A DNA stretch of 64,000 nt from Dryas octopetala (taxonomy: Eukaryota > Streptophyta > Magnoliopsida > Rosales > Rosaceae), in the NCBI GenBank assembly GCA_963921425.1, contig OY992834.1:25495923-25559922 (forward strand). The letters are read 5' to 3'. Under the pieces are notes generated by a model. That model was not told where the DNA came from, did no database searches, and saw only the letters and a program-made list of their open reading frames with translations. Both the position numbers and the translations under genes were made by a program. Of this stretch, positions 33,166 to 45,858 are shown piece after piece. Each line of letters begins with the position of its first letter. Within the stretch, counting starts at the first letter, position 1.

Positions 33166-35162
33166 ACGTTGGTTAGTAACATGAATTCGTACAATAGAAT
33201 TTACCAGAAAGACAACAAAACTTTAAAGCAATGCAGGCTACGCAGCCAACCTATCATAGCAGTACCACCTTTTTGAGCAAGTGACCACACTCAATACTCA
33301 AGTTCTACTATTGAAGCAACTGGGTTGGGAGCTTTTGGGAAAGAAATATTACTAAACTTCACTTGAGCTGCGCTTTTAAGTTGATCGAATGGCATTACTT
33401 AATGGCTATTAATGCTATTAATGCTATATTTTATTTGGCTTTGGATCGACTTGTTTAAAATGCATTTTTCTTTGTGAAGTAAGCAATTACAATTAAATAC
33501 ATTGTAAAAAAAAAAAAAAAAAGCCAATTACAATATAAATATGAAAAACACATGAAAAACACATGTAAATGGTATAAATTAAAATAATTTTGAGAGTAGG
33601 AGAAAGTGATAATAGAAAATTATAAACACTGTTTTTGACTGCTTTTAATTTCTAACAAGGAATAGTAATATCACCCAAATCAGAATGCCATGAATGCTTA
33701 TCTTCAAGTTTAGTCGAGAAGTAGTACACATATTGATGAGGATGGAATCCCCTAAGTTAAACGCCATCGTTTATCCTCACACTCAAAGTTGAAGTTCGAA
33801 TCATCACAATTTCTACTTTACAGTTTCCTTTGTAACCAAAAATTAAAGAATCAAAGATCGATCAAATATTTCTTCAACTCAAAAAGATTAACATTTTTCT
33901 TTCGAACTCTATAAAAAAAAGGGCGATAGTTGCAGAGAAAGTTTGGCTTGAAGAGATCAATAGTTATCAAAAATATGTTTAAGAGATCAGAAGTTATCAA
34001 AAATATGTTTTCTTTCTTTTTTTGTTTTTGGTATGATATATTATTATTAGTAATCTTTCTTTAGTTTCCATTATTTTCTCTGCGGACAAATGCAAGGAAA
34101 TATCATAACTTTCTTATGTATGTATAGTGCAACTATTGACATATATCCTTTTAATTTTAACAATTTTAAACCTTTTACTTCCAATATGATAGCAAGGGTA
34201 CGTCCAAATTAAGATATTTACTTTTAATACGATAGTAATTAAATCTAACTTTGGACCTATTATATTGGAAGTACATGACTGAAAAATGTCAAAATTAAAA
34301 GAACATGACCAAAATATAGACCAAATAGTAAATTAGATACTATTACCAAACCATTAATAAACTTGGTTAGAAGAATATTGAGATATTAACTTGACCTAAA
34401 AGACAATCCTTGCACGCAAAGCGCATATGTGAACATTAATTAGGCCGTTGAGTGTTGGGCTTTTTGCTGCGTGCTCGGCAAGTGCATCTATATATTGAGG
34501 TGCATATGCATTTTTGAGCTGCATCTACTCAGTAGGTGCATCTGCATTTTTTGAGCTGCATCTACTCGGCAGGTGTATATATATGTATATTGAGGTGCAT
34601 CTGCATTATACATAAATTCTACTTAGACTTATGGAATTTTGAATAGAATATCAAAACGAATGAGTTGCATCTGCATTGTTTAAGCTGCATCTACAAAATT
34701 GTAATTTTTGCAGGTGCAACTGCCGAGCGTTCAACATAAATTTTTGTCCTGGAACTCTATTAGTTAAGCCAGTTGTCCTTTTGACCAACATTATTAGTGG
34801 TCAGCCCAAAAATCTAATGCACCCTAAACCAAACAACATCCTTCATCTACTTAGATGTCTCCTCAATTCCTTCACCATTATTCTGTGGTTAAATTCAAAG
34901 GAAGCAAGAAAAGAAGCTAGCCTAATGAAAAATTGGATGCCAAAACCAAATTAATGTTGGAATGCCACATAAGCCAGAAAACGAAAAATAGAAAATTTTG
35001 AAAAATGCTTTCTCAAGAGGGCCTCTCTGAAAATAAAAGGAAAAATCACTAGCCCACCCCATTCTTTTTTTAATAAATTACCTACAAGTCCGGAAATTAA
35101 AATATTGTTAAATAGAAACCCAGTTAATTTGAATATTAAGTGCAAGCCCATATAGTGAATTA
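33166..35162. other. Spacer between the duplicons
   Basis: AT-rich and noncoding. 34480-34740 repeats gcatctgcat/gctgcatctac motifs at least six times. 34966-35075 is closely similar to 57390-57490 (shared tttctcaagagggcct and aaatcactag), so a dispersed repeat family is present. No gene. Confidence 0.5.
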
Positions 35163-35380
35163 AGCTTCGTATTAATTTACTAACTATATATTTAGCTTTA
35201 AGGGCTCCTCATATAGTGATATATTTTATATATAAATAAATTCTTAGCTCAGTTATGGGGAATATGATAGCAACTATTTTCTTTTTAGAGTCCACCATGA
35301 CAAGGGAAGTTAGTGTATTTTCACATAGGGTGATTCTATTCAAACCCAATATACTTGCTCAGTTAGCCCCAATGTTTGTT

Positions 35381-36014
35381 AGGGCTGCTATATGCACACT
35401 TCATATCTTCTCACTATACCCCCCTTTTTCATTACACACCCTTTAATCTATTTTATTTTTGTAATTTCTCACTACACACCCTAACATTTTCAAAAAACCC
35501 ACACTACGTACACCAAAAAGAAAATCCGAGCCCAAGACTAAACACCCACCCCCTTTTGCAGCCAATCGTCTGACTCACCGTCCTTGTCGCTAGCATGCCT
35601 CCTCCCTTCTTTTTTTTTTCTCTCTCTTTCTCTTTTTATTTCTCTTTCTTCCTTTTCCCTGTTTCTTTATCTTTTTCTTTCTCTGTCTTCACACCTTCCC
35701 TAGACCCTAGAGAGAAAGCAGAAGAGAGAGAAGGAAAGAGAAGGAGAGAGAGGGAAAGAGAAGGAGAGGGAACAAGAGAGAGGGGGATGAGAGTCGCCAG
35801 CGGTGAGGTCTAACTGCCGCCAACGAGCACGATGGTAGCGGCATATATGGAGGGAGGGTTGGGTTCGGGTATGGTTGCTATTTCTTTTTTTCTTTTCTTT
35901 TTTTAATTTTGGTCCTTTATGGTCTTTTTATAGTAGGGTAAATTTATTATTTCACAAATTGATTAAAGGGGGTGTGTAGTGAGAGAATATGAGGTATGCA
36001 TATTGCAGCCCTCT
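35381..36014. mobile_element. TIR element, complete, in duplicon 2
   Basis: Paralogue of 31345-31933 with the same ends. It is longer because of extra GA-rich sequence around 35725-35765. Confidence 0.75.
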
Positions 36015-36774
36015 ATGTTTTTTTTTACTAGTGAAATTACTCTTTTAGCCTCCATCTTTTGTATTTTTACTTTTTCAATTTTTCTATTTAATAAAGAAAA
36101 GGGTAAAAAACAAACTTTAGTATTCTGTCAACACTAACGGTGGCAATAGCATTCTGTCAACGTCAATCCACAACAACCAATCTTCATTTATATGTTTTGA
36201 TGCTGATGATTATAGAAAAGATGAGAGGTTAACCAAATTATTATTATTATTTTTGTCTACATATAGAATCACTCTTTAAACAAACAGGGCCTTAGGAAAA
36301 AAGTTGTGATATAAAAAAAAATCCTTAAAAAAGTTGGACTAATTTAATCCCAAAAGAAATCTTGAGCTCATGTTGAACCTGGAGCTGTGAACCACCAAAT
36401 TTCTTTTGTTCAACAAGTCTTCTTTTAAATTAATTCATGTAGGCAAGGGAAGCTACCAGCCAAAGCAACAGCATCATACATAAAGAACCCACGTACTACT
36501 TTATATAGTTTATGTTTCCCCAAACATTCTTTATAATTATGGTGGGAACTAGCAGACTACCATTTTTTATATATTAAGGTCATCTTTGCCTCACTGATCT
36601 TATTAGATCGATTAAAGTACAACTGCCATCCGATTTGGACTATCTTTTAGTTTTTGTGAGAGCCAGGAAAAATGGAGAAAATCAAGCGGAAAGAAAAATT
36701 TGTATGTCTTACTATTGTCCCATTTTGCCCGACAAACCTTGTCTTTATCGGCTAAACTATTGTCAGGAAAACTA

Positions 36775-37093
36775 AGGACCTGTTTGGTATCCTATTCAAT
36801 TTTTTTTTTTTTTCAAAAATTAAGATTTTTTTTTTAAGATATGAGTTTTCAAAATTAATTTTAAAAATTTGAAAACTTGTTTGGTATGAAATTTGAAAAT
36901 AATGGCAGCTAAGGAAAAAGAAAGTGTAAAAAAAAATTTAAAAAAACGATGTTTTATCATTTTTAAAAAGAGACATGTTTTTTTAATTTGTTTCTAAAAA
37001 CTGTTTTACCAAACACGTTTTATTGACTAAAACTTGTTTTTTTGTTTTTGAGAAGAAAAAAAATAATTTTTGAATAGAATATCAAACACACCC
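36775..37093. mobile_element. MITE with gtttggta-type ends, in duplicon 2
   Basis: Paralogue of 32715-33055 with small deletions in the interior. Confidence 0.6.
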
Positions 37094-37213
37094 TAAGTTT
37101 TCTTGTATTGTACAAATACAACTACGGATCAACAATCTAAACCTTACAATTAAAAAGTAAACCTACTAAATTTAGGAGTTAAAAAAGTGTACCTTGTAAC
37201 GTTGGTTGGTATA

Positions 37214-38400
37214 TGTTGATGTGCAAAATTTGTCACGCGATCAACTCAGCTTCTGACCTCCACGTCAAGGCCTATATCGACCACTACGTCACTCTCCTTC
37301 TACCCTGCACACTAGGACATAGAACACTAAGCGTAAGGGGGCACCGGTGTGTACCGGCCAAGGACCCTCCGATGCTCAAGTCAATAAACACACCTTGTTT
37401 CAGAGTATTCTAGAGAGTTAGGATTGCCTCCCCTACTTGAGGGCTAGGGTGCCCTATTTATAGTGATTCTGGCCGAGGTCTTCTAGTCCTTGTTTAATTG
37501 GGATTCATGATAGCTTGCCGCCTAAGTTTAACTTAGGATAGGGTCATGACTCCTTGTTCAAGTAGAACACACCTCCTCCTAAGCTATCCCTTGCGCGAGC
37601 TAGGCCTTCTAGCCAAAAAGCCCATTTACTCTACCCTAATTGCCTGCGAATCTCACCACCTGGGACCCTATGAGTCTCCAAGTGTCATCTTGGGCCAACA
37701 CTGGTACCGGGCCATCTCCAGAGTACCCCCCTTCCCCAAAGCGTCCCTTGGGGTGTGGGCCTATGAGATTCCCCTTAAAACGAAACCTTGAGCCTACACC
37801 ATTGAGGCTTGGGCCTTCCTTGAGTGCCAAGGCTAAGCTATCCTTGGCCTCACACGTTCACCGCACCAAAGCCCATTCAGGCCTTGCGCCTCTATGATAT
37901 CGAGCATTTATATCCATGGGGGCTAATCCATGGTCTATCACAGGCTACTAACTCGTGTCGTAAGCTGAGGTTAGTCTAACCTCGCTTTTTTGGATCACCA
38001 AGCCTTATTGGCCTTGGCCCATTAGTCGCCAAGCCCACAGTTGGGCTTTGGTCCCTGGGTCTCAAGTCCATTCTTGGGTCTCACCCCATTCACTAGACCT
38101 TTCGGGCCTATGAACACGTTTATAGTCTCTTGGACTTCTTTTCTTAGCCCGTGTTTGGGCAAACAACAATTCGGACCCCATTTAAGCCTCATCACTTCCA
38201 TTTCTACGACGCGTAGTTTTGCTGGATCAATATGGGTATCAACAGAAGTCCTCCAAGTTCCCAGGCCAAAAGGTACTTCTTGGTTGAGGACTTAATAAGT
38301 TTTTAATTTTATTTCTCCGAGCAAAATTCTAGCGGCGTAAGGTCACCCTTTTCATCCCTGTCTAGTCCCCCAAGTCTGGAGGTATATTACTTATACAGTG
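37214..38400 (-). mobile_element. 3' LTR of composite B (upper border uncertain)
   Basis: Read on minus it ends GCACATCAACA at 37214 and has the TATA box CTATAAATAG. After the box it aligns with the LTR of element A. The 5' edge, at higher coordinates, could not be fixed; 38400 is nominal. Confidence 0.5.
37454..37463 (-). promoter_or_regulatory. LTR TATA box
   Basis: CTATAAATAG on the minus strand, about 240 bp from the LTR end. Confidence 0.55.
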
Positions 38401-39038
38401 ATCATCACGTAGAGGTAGAAAGGCCAAAAAGAAAGCCCAGCCCATTTCATTCGCTGGCTATGTTGGAGTTGATATGTGTGGAGTGTTGTGTGTGGATTGT
38501 TCTTTATATGCTATAGAACAACCAATTGACCATTGGTTCGTTGGTCTCTTCATGCAGTGGGTTCCATAGATAACCCATCAGTCACAGCTTATCTTTCTAG
38601 GATCTACTTCAGACAGGGTGGCTCAATGACCATCAAGTTCTTGTCTTATCTCCATTTTGTGTTTCCCAACATAGAGAAACAAGACCCAGGCACATTTTGT
38701 CTGTGGCTTCAGCTTCAGCTTCAGCAAGGCAGAAGCTGAAGTTGGTCGTTGCGTCTTGAGCTTGCGTGCAGCAGTGGAAGCAAGCATGAGTTAAGCTTCT
38801 CTGTGACCAAGAGTGAACAACCACAGAGAAGGCTGAAGCCACAGGGGAGGATCCGCAAGTATCAAGTAAAGGGGGTGTGCTTGTGTAATTGGGTACCTGC
38901 GAAAATTGTGGCTTAAAGCTAGCCTCAGCGTTAGCCTTATCATGGCTGAAGCTGGTTTTTTTTTTGTTTTTTTTTTTGAAGCTAGCATATATTTAGCACT
39001 AGATATGCTAGCCTCAGCCTTAGCCCTATCGTGGCTGA

Positions 39039-39073
<35 letters not shown>

Positions 39074-39586
39074 CACCTTTTGGTAAAATCTCACATTTAC
39101 GTCCTTTATTTACATTTCAGGGAGTGAGTCTGCAATTGCTCAACCACATGTGAGCTCGATTGTGTCTAAGCCGTCGGCAAGGTAAATTATTTGTATCTCT
39201 ATTACCCATTTTTGTTTGGTTGGGTTGTTTGTGCTGGGCAGTGGACAGGAAGGCTGAAGCCTCTTCCTCCCTTACTTTGATAGTGACTCAAAACCTCTAG
39301 CTTTTGTTGATTTGGACGTTACATGGAGATAATAGTAACAGCAAGAGAGAGATTTTTAGCTTCAGCCTCAGCCATGCCGAGGCTAAGACTATATATATAT
39401 ATATAATTATATATATAATTATTTTTTTTTTAAACAAACCTGTGGGTTTTAATTATTTATTGCAGAGGCTTACGTATCCGTTCTTCCCCATCGTAGGGAG
39501 AGACATAATCAGGTTAAAAACTTTATGAACACACGTTGGCGCTTCGCAAAGTTCAACCTCCCGTCGTGTAAAGCACAAAGACACAA
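38401..39586. other. Noncoding part of composite B with ggctgaagc repeats
   Basis: The motif gctgaagc/gcttcagc and relatives (agcctcagc) recurs at about 38704-38740, 38830, 38945, 39035, 39250 and 39360, in both orientations. Poly(T) tracts lie at 38957-38979 and 39042-39073, and an AT microsatellite at about 39390. No ORF. Confidence 0.5.
39042..39073. repeat. Poly(T) tract
   Basis: 32 consecutive T. Confidence 0.95.
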
Positions 39587-41992
39587 AGTAAGTGACCTCC
39601 CTGTTTTAACACTATGTCGTTCCGTACGTTGCATGTGTTTTAGCGCAACTTTATTCGAGCCGCAAACTTAGGACTGGGCTTGCTTATGTATTTCAGTTTT
39701 GGACCATCAACCCGTTAGAAGCGATTTCAGCTTCAGTCCCCCATTCCGGCGACAAGTCATCTTTTTCACAATAAGCATTTATGCTTTCATTTCTAGTGAA
39801 AAATTGTTGTTACTGTGACTGGGCATCTAGTCCATAGTGACGCCCCAACAACTTAAGTCTAGACATAGGTCCAACCTTCGATTTTGTGCTACCAAACCCA
39901 TGCCCGTCCCGTTATTTTTTTGTAGATACCTACTATGTCGGATAGCGAGAGCGGCTCGTCGTCCCTTTCCTACGAGGATTCTTTGTCTTCCTCCTATTAT
40001 GGGGAGAGCTCCACTTCCCCTGGGAATGATGGCCCAGAGGTTGGAGACTCATCCTCACGGGCAGAGGGTTCCACCGGTGATAGAGACGGTGCCCCCTGCC
40101 ATAGGCTGTTGACACAGCGCAGATGTCTGCCAACATCCTGATGGATGAGGGTCTGGTGGCCCTGAGGTGTTTTTACAATATTCCAGAATGCGTCAAGATG
40201 AAGCTGCCCCAGAAGGGCGAGGTACTGAGTCGCCCTCCCCCAGGCCATGTCTTGATCCACCCTTTCTGGTTTAAGTTGGGATTCTGGCTTCCTCTCCCTC
40301 GTTATATTTAGCGTATCTTGGCATGTTTCGAGGTGGTACCCGCGCAGCTCACGGCTAACGTTTGGCGGTTGTTGGTTAACCTAAGGTCTGCGTTTGTCGA
40401 GTTGGGGTATGATGGCCCCTCACCCTCCCAGTTCAGTTACTTATATAACCTGAGCATGTACCAAGCAAAGGATGGCCGGGGTTGGATTTATGCCTCGCCT
40501 CGTGATGAAAAAGTGATCGAAGGGAATCCCGCATCCAATAAGGCGTGGAAGCCTGAGTATTTCTTTGCCTTTGGACAATGAGAGTTTCCTAAGGGCGACG
40601 CGGGTACACCGGCTGATTGGAGAGTGCCTCCTGAGTTTAGACCCTTAGGTTTGAAACTATAAGCCTTGGTAACACTTAGAAACTCTTTGGGACTTATGTT
40701 CATTATGATCGGTTCTTATCGTTCTTTTTTTTTTTTTTTGGCAGTCAAAGTGAAGAGACCTGAGTTGCACCGTACACTACAGGTGCAGGTAGACGCCGTT
40801 CTTGCCCTCCCTGCCATCAATAGGCGTTCTTCATTCCTCCTTCAGGAGGAACGCCTCGATTGCCTTGGTGTAGCGAACCGTTCGAGTAATTTTCTCATGC
40901 TTCCCTCATTCCTTATTTATTTTCATTTCGCTCTTATCTTGAATTTACCATTATGTTTACTGTCTTTACAGGATCTATGACGCGGACGAAGAACACTGTT
41001 AAGCGTCCCCAATCCCGCACATCTCGGTTAGCCACTAATATGGGGATCACAGCTTCGAGAGTTAATCCCCCTTTTACTCCGGATGCCCCGCCTCCTAGGC
41101 CCTCCGTGGGTGGGAAGCAGCTACCACTTCCCGGACCGCCCTCTGCCATCATGCCCGGGTCTTCCTTCCTACAGGGCAAGAGATCCGTACCCTCACCTGA
41201 CTTCCACCCTGACAAGAGGATGCGAGCCACTGCTAGGTCAGAGGGTGGGACAAATGTCTATGGGAAACTCACGCCCTTAGTGACTGATATGGTTAGCATT
41301 CTCGGGCACGACTTCGCGATGATTGATGACTCTTCCGATGACATCTCATCTGCCATTGACTTTGTTTTCTCTCAGTCTGCTTAGGTGAGTCCTGTATTGA
41401 TGTATTTGTTAATCCATCATGTTGTTTCCTTAAATTCAGTCTAATTCATCTTCAATTGTCTTCTGCAGCTAGCAAGAGTACCCAGGCTTTTTTTGGTAAG
41501 GTGACAAGTAAGTTGACAGAGCTTACCAGGGATACAGCTACCTTAAAGGCGGAGTTATCCACAGCCCATGGGACTATCGCTTCCCTGCACCAGCAGTTAA
41601 GGGATGTTTCAGCGAGCGTCGAGAGGGTCAGGGTGGAGACTGCCTCTCAGCTGAGGAGCGAGCACAATGCCATTCGAGATGCCAGGTTTTTCGACTGTCT
41701 TCGCAGGGTGCGTCGTCATTTTTCAATCGCAGATTGGTCCCTCCTACATGCTGCAGTCGATGGCGACACTGAGAGTGATGAGGACGATGGAGATAAGACT
41801 GAGATCATAGACGCTCTGGATGAGGGGTTAGATGATGCGCCCTCAATGTCTATGCCAGCTGTAGTGGGCCCAGGTGGGGAGAACGCTCGCCCTACCTCAC
41901 CATTGTCATCCGGTGGTGATCAGGGGGGAGTCCAGACACTAGCCCAAACTGATGGAGCCCAGACACTAGCCCGAACTGCTCATCTTACTTAG
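39587..41992 (+). pseudogene. Antisense multi-exon gene of composite B
   Basis: A likely 5' leader exon ends at a GTAAGT donor (about 39588), and an acceptor (ttttttgtag) precedes ATG 39935. The start MSDSESGSSSLSYEDSLSSS is acidic and Ser-rich. After a frameshift near 40120 comes the conserved domain (FYNIPECVKMKLPQKGEVLS, PPPGHVLIHPFWFKLGFWL, VPAQLTANVWRLLVNL), broken by TAG at 40312 and TGA at 40579. Further exons follow acceptors near 40743 and 40974, the latter giving a basic MTRTKNTVKRPQSRTS stretch. After an intron (about 41385-41468) comes a coiled coil (LTRDTATLKAELSTAHGTI) and an acidic tail ending at 41992. Layout matches 11617-13757. Function is unknown; the copy is dead. Confidence 0.65.
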
Positions 41993-42448
41993 GCTTATCT
42001 ACCTTATTCTTATATATTGACAGATGATTTCTTTTCGTGAACTTTGTTCTTGGATGTTATTCGTACCTTGTGCTTTTATTTGCTGGAACCTTGGTTAAAT
42101 TTTTTATTTCAGCCTAGAAGATACTCAGCATATCCACCCTTGGTGGCATATAGAGCTATCTGCTTAGCCCTTCCCCATGATAAAGTTAAATGTAAAGTCT
42201 TGCTCGTGCGTGTTTCACATCATCATAGGAAAGAAAAACATGATTTTATTAAGTCAAAAGCAATAACAATCCTAAGAGACCCAACACGCAGTCGGTCAGA
42301 ATATATTTCAAGCAAATATAAAGTAAAAAATTCCTAATCAAAGTGACGTGCAAGGCGCCCACACCAAATGATCTAACCTAAGGGTGTGCATAACACCAAT
42401 ACCTAAAGCAAAAAAGTTAAAGCAAAAACTTTCACCAAGGCAAACCCC
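41993..42448. other. Spacer between the antisense gene and the pol stop
   Basis: About 455 bp, noncoding. The equivalent spacer in element A is about 475 bp but does not look alike. Confidence 0.5.
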
Positions 42449-43850
42449 CTATTTGTAGTAGTAGCGGAGATACTCTGCGTTCCATGGGTGTTCCAATATT
42501 TTCCCGTGCGAACTCCTAAGTCTGTATGTTCATGGTGTCACTACTTCGATGATCTCATAGGGACCCTCCCATTTTGGTGCGAAGGTGCCAGCCTTATTAT
42601 CCTTTATGTTTTGCTTAACCCTCCGCATAACCCAGTCCCCCAGCGCAAGTGGTCTGGGTTTGAACTTCTTATTGTAATATCGGGCTGCCCGTTGCTGATA
42701 AGTATAGTTCTTGAGCTGCGCTTGCTCTCTATGCTCCTCTGCCAAGTCCAAGCTTAAGGTTAGCCCGTCATTGTTTTCGCCCTGGTTATAGTGGGCCACC
42801 CTGAAGGAGGTCATTCTAATCTCAGCAGGAACCACGGCCTCTGAAGCGAAAGCCATGGAAAACGATGTTTCCCCCGTGAAGGTGCATGCAGAGGTTCTGA
42901 TGACCAAAGAACCTCAGGCAGCTTTTCAGCCCACAAACCCTTTTTTCCCATCCAGCTTTGTTTTCAAGGTTCTCTTGATTATTTTATTAACCGCTTCAAC
43001 CTGTCCATTGGCTTGTGGGTGTGCCACTGAGGGAAATAGAAGCTTGATCCCCAGCTCTTCACAAAATCTCTTGATTGTTTTATTGTCAAATTGTTTACCG
43101 TTATCAGTGACAATCGTGTGGGGAATTCCGAACCGACACACCACATTTTTTCACAAAAATTTTTTTAATTGTGGCTACCTCTGTGCTTGTCAAAGGTTCA
43201 GCATCCGCCCACTTAGTGAAATAATCCACTGCGACAACAGCATACACGAATCCACACTTAGCTTTGGACATAGGTCAAATCAAATCTAGTCCCCACTGGG
43301 CGAATGACCATGGGCTGTTAAGCGATGTCAAGAGCTTATGTGGTTGATGGATTTGCGTTGCAAACTGTTGGCATCGATGACACTTCTGAGCCATGGCCTT
43401 TGCATCCTTCCTAAGTGTTGGCCAGTAGAAACCTTGCCTCACAGCCTTCTGTGCCAATGACCTAGCCCTTGAGTGGTCGCTACACACTCCCTCATGGATT
43501 TCTTTTAACACATAATTCCCCTCCTCTAGAGTCACACATCGGAGATATGGTAATGAGAAGCTTCTCTTGTATAGCTTTCCATCAATGATGGTGTACCTAG
43601 TTGAGCGATACTTTATCCTTCGAGCTTCCACTTTGTCCGTCGGTAGGGTACCATCCCTTAAGTAAGTCATGATTGGGTCCATCCACCCCAAGGTTAACAC
43701 CTGGGCATGGTGAGTTACCTCTTCCTCAATGCATGGTCTCTCCAGGATAGCGATAATTATCGACCCTTTGCATACTTGCTCCGGATCAGACGCAAACCTA
43801 GCTAAGGTGTTCGCCCTTTCGTTTTCAGCCCTAGTAACCTGCAAGAGTTT
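42449..43850 (-). pseudogene. Tat B integrase
   Basis: The zinc-binding part reads HEGVCSDHSRARSLA and, further on, CHRCQQFATQIHQPH. The core begins PWSFAQWGLDLI, followed by a stop, then VDYFTKWADAEPL. The second half holds GIPHTIVTDNGKQFDN and HPQANGQVEAVNKIIKRT. The C-terminal part (TFAPKWEGPYEIIEVVTP) ends EYLRYYYK and TAG at 42449-42451. Several frameshifts and stops are present. It is related to, but clearly diverged from, the integrase of element A. Confidence 0.85.
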
Positions 43851-44310
43851 ATAACCTTGGAAACCCTATAGTATGCTCTGGGCTTTTGCTAGGTAAGTTT
43901 CCATGCGCTGTCCTTTTGCCTAATACTCGTTCATCACCTGGTTCACCACCAATTGGGAATCATTGTACGCCCGAAGCTGTTTTGCTCCAAAATGGTATGC
44001 AAAGTCTTAACCCTGCGATCAGCACCTCGTACTCTGACTCATTGTTAGATGCTTTGAACTTGAAGCGTAGCGCTACCTCTATGGTAGACCCCTCAGAAGG
44101 CAAGGATTAGCCTGGCTCCACATCCTATCTGATTAGAAGAGCCATCAACGTGCAAAATCCAAATAGGATAGTCGCTTAGTATTCTCTTAGGTTTTGATGC
44201 CCCTACGACTTCTATAGGGATTGTCTGTTGTGCATCCTCCAGTAGGTATGTAAACTCAAAGATAAAGTCAGCTACGGCCTATCCCTTGATGGCGGGCCTT
44301 GGTCGGTACT
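43851..44310 (-). pseudogene. Tat B additional RNase H-like domain
   Basis: The reading WILHVDGSSNQIGCGARLIL (catalytic Asp in HVDGS) is followed by EVALRFKFKASNNESEYEVL (catalytic Glu). This is the second, 'archaeal-type' RNase H that plant Tat elements acquired in addition to the retroviral-type domain, and it is the best lineage marker here. It is decayed by frameshifts. Confidence 0.7.
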
Positions 44311-45840
44311 CAACATCAAACTCCCCCAATTCGATTGACCACTTGACCAACCGCCCGAACGTCTCTGTCTACATATGTGAGCATGTATTTGACTACATAT
44401 GTTTGAGAAATAACTAAAAATGTAGTTAAGAGTAGATAGTGGCGAAGCTTGGTCACGGTGAAATAGAGAACTAAACAAAGTTTCTCCACTGGTGAATATC
44501 TTGTTTCCATTTCTTGAAGAGTTCGGCTGAGATAGTGGATAGCTTGTTCCTTGCCCTCTTCGTTGTCCTGAGCCAATAACGCTCCAATTGACTTTTCTGC
44601 AGTGGAATTTTAGATGTCGATTACGGCAAGGAGGTACTAAAACTGGAGGCTGAACAAAATACGCCTTAATTGTTTCAAATGCTACATGGTGCTCATTTTC
44701 CCAAACAAATTCGTCTGTTCCCTTGAGTTTTAAAAGAGTTGAGAATGGCCGTATTTTCCCGGCCAGGTTTGATATAAAACGCCGCAAGAAGTTGATTTTT
44801 CCAAGCAAGGATTGTAATTCCTTTTTATTACTTGGAGCTGGGGCTTCAATGATGGCTCAGGCCTTATTCTTGTCAACCTCGATCCCTCTCTGATGCACTA
44901 AGAAACCCAGGAAGTTACCTGCGGAAACTCTAAAGGCACATTTCTGAAGGTTCATTTTTAGGTTGTTTTTTCTCATTCTCTCAAAAGCTTGCCGTAAATC
45001 ATCCAAATGACCCTCCTTTGACTGGGATTTCACCACTACATCGTCTATGTAGACTTCAACCATTTTGCCAATTAACCTGTGGAAAATTACATTCATGGCC
45101 CTTTGGTATGTTGCTTCAGCATTCTTTAAACCGAAAGGCATACCCACCCATTCGTATATTCCTATCGACGGAGGACATCTAAAAGCAGTTTTTTGTACAT
45201 CCTCCTTGGTGATGAAAATTTGATTATAGCCAGCGTGGCCATCCATGAAGGACAGGATCTCGTGTTTAGCCTCACCATCCACTAATAAATCAGCCATGGG
45301 CATTGGATATTCATCTTTGGGCGTGGCGAGGTTGAGGTTTCTAAAGTCCACGCATACCCTTAACTTGCCGTTCTTTTTGAGAACATGTACTACGTTCGAA
45401 ACCCAAGTAATGTATTTCGTCGTTCTAATGAATTTCGCTTTGTGGAGTCGGCGTATTTCATCTTCAATCTGCCGCTGTACTTCCAAGGCAAAACGTCTCG
45501 GCGGCTGAGCGTACGGCCTGAAATTTTCTCTAAGGTTAAACCTGTGCTCAACCAACTAGCGGTCGAGACCTGGTATCTCCCTGTAATGCCATGCAAAGCA
45601 GTCCTTATATTCTTTGACAAGTGCTACTAGTTCGTTTCTCACTTCTGCAGTGATCAACTGGCTAACAAAGATTGGCCGTGGATCCTTGTCGATTCCCAAA
45701 TTAACTTCCTCCAATGGATCTTGAACTTCAACCTTTGAATCTTCCAGCACGGCTGATGCTAGATCTAAGTCATAAATTCCTCTCTCTTGCCTAACTTGAT
45801 CTTGCTCAGTAATGAACTCGGCGTTGACCACCGTGCCTTT
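44311..45840 (-). pseudogene. Tat B reverse transcriptase and first RNase H
   Basis: Reverse transcriptase reads FIRTTKYITWVSNVVHVLKK, LRVCVDFRNLNLATPKDEYP, PFGLKNAEATYQRAMN and the catalytic EVYIDDVVVKS, down to NFLGFLVHQRGIEVDKNKA and a stop at 44857-44859. The thumb/connection continues with LGKINFLRRFISNLAGKIRP. RNase H pieces include ETRYSPVEKLCLVLYF (44480-44530). Stops and frameshifts separate the pieces. Confidence 0.85.
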
Positions 45841-45858
45841 TTGCCTATAGTCTTTGAG

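Larger units (their letters stand above)
35163..37207 (+). repeat. Segmental duplication, copy 2
   Basis: Counterpart of 31127-33165. Similarity stops at about 37207-37213, exactly where a Tat LTR begins, while copy 1 continues into ggttagtaacatg. Copy 2 is therefore cut by that insertion. Confidence 0.9.

Noticed and set aside
39529..39545. TTGGCGCTTCGC as a plus-strand primer binding site
   Set aside because: The adjoining LTR at 37214 is in minus orientation by its TATA box and its alignment with element A, so a plus-strand site does not fit.
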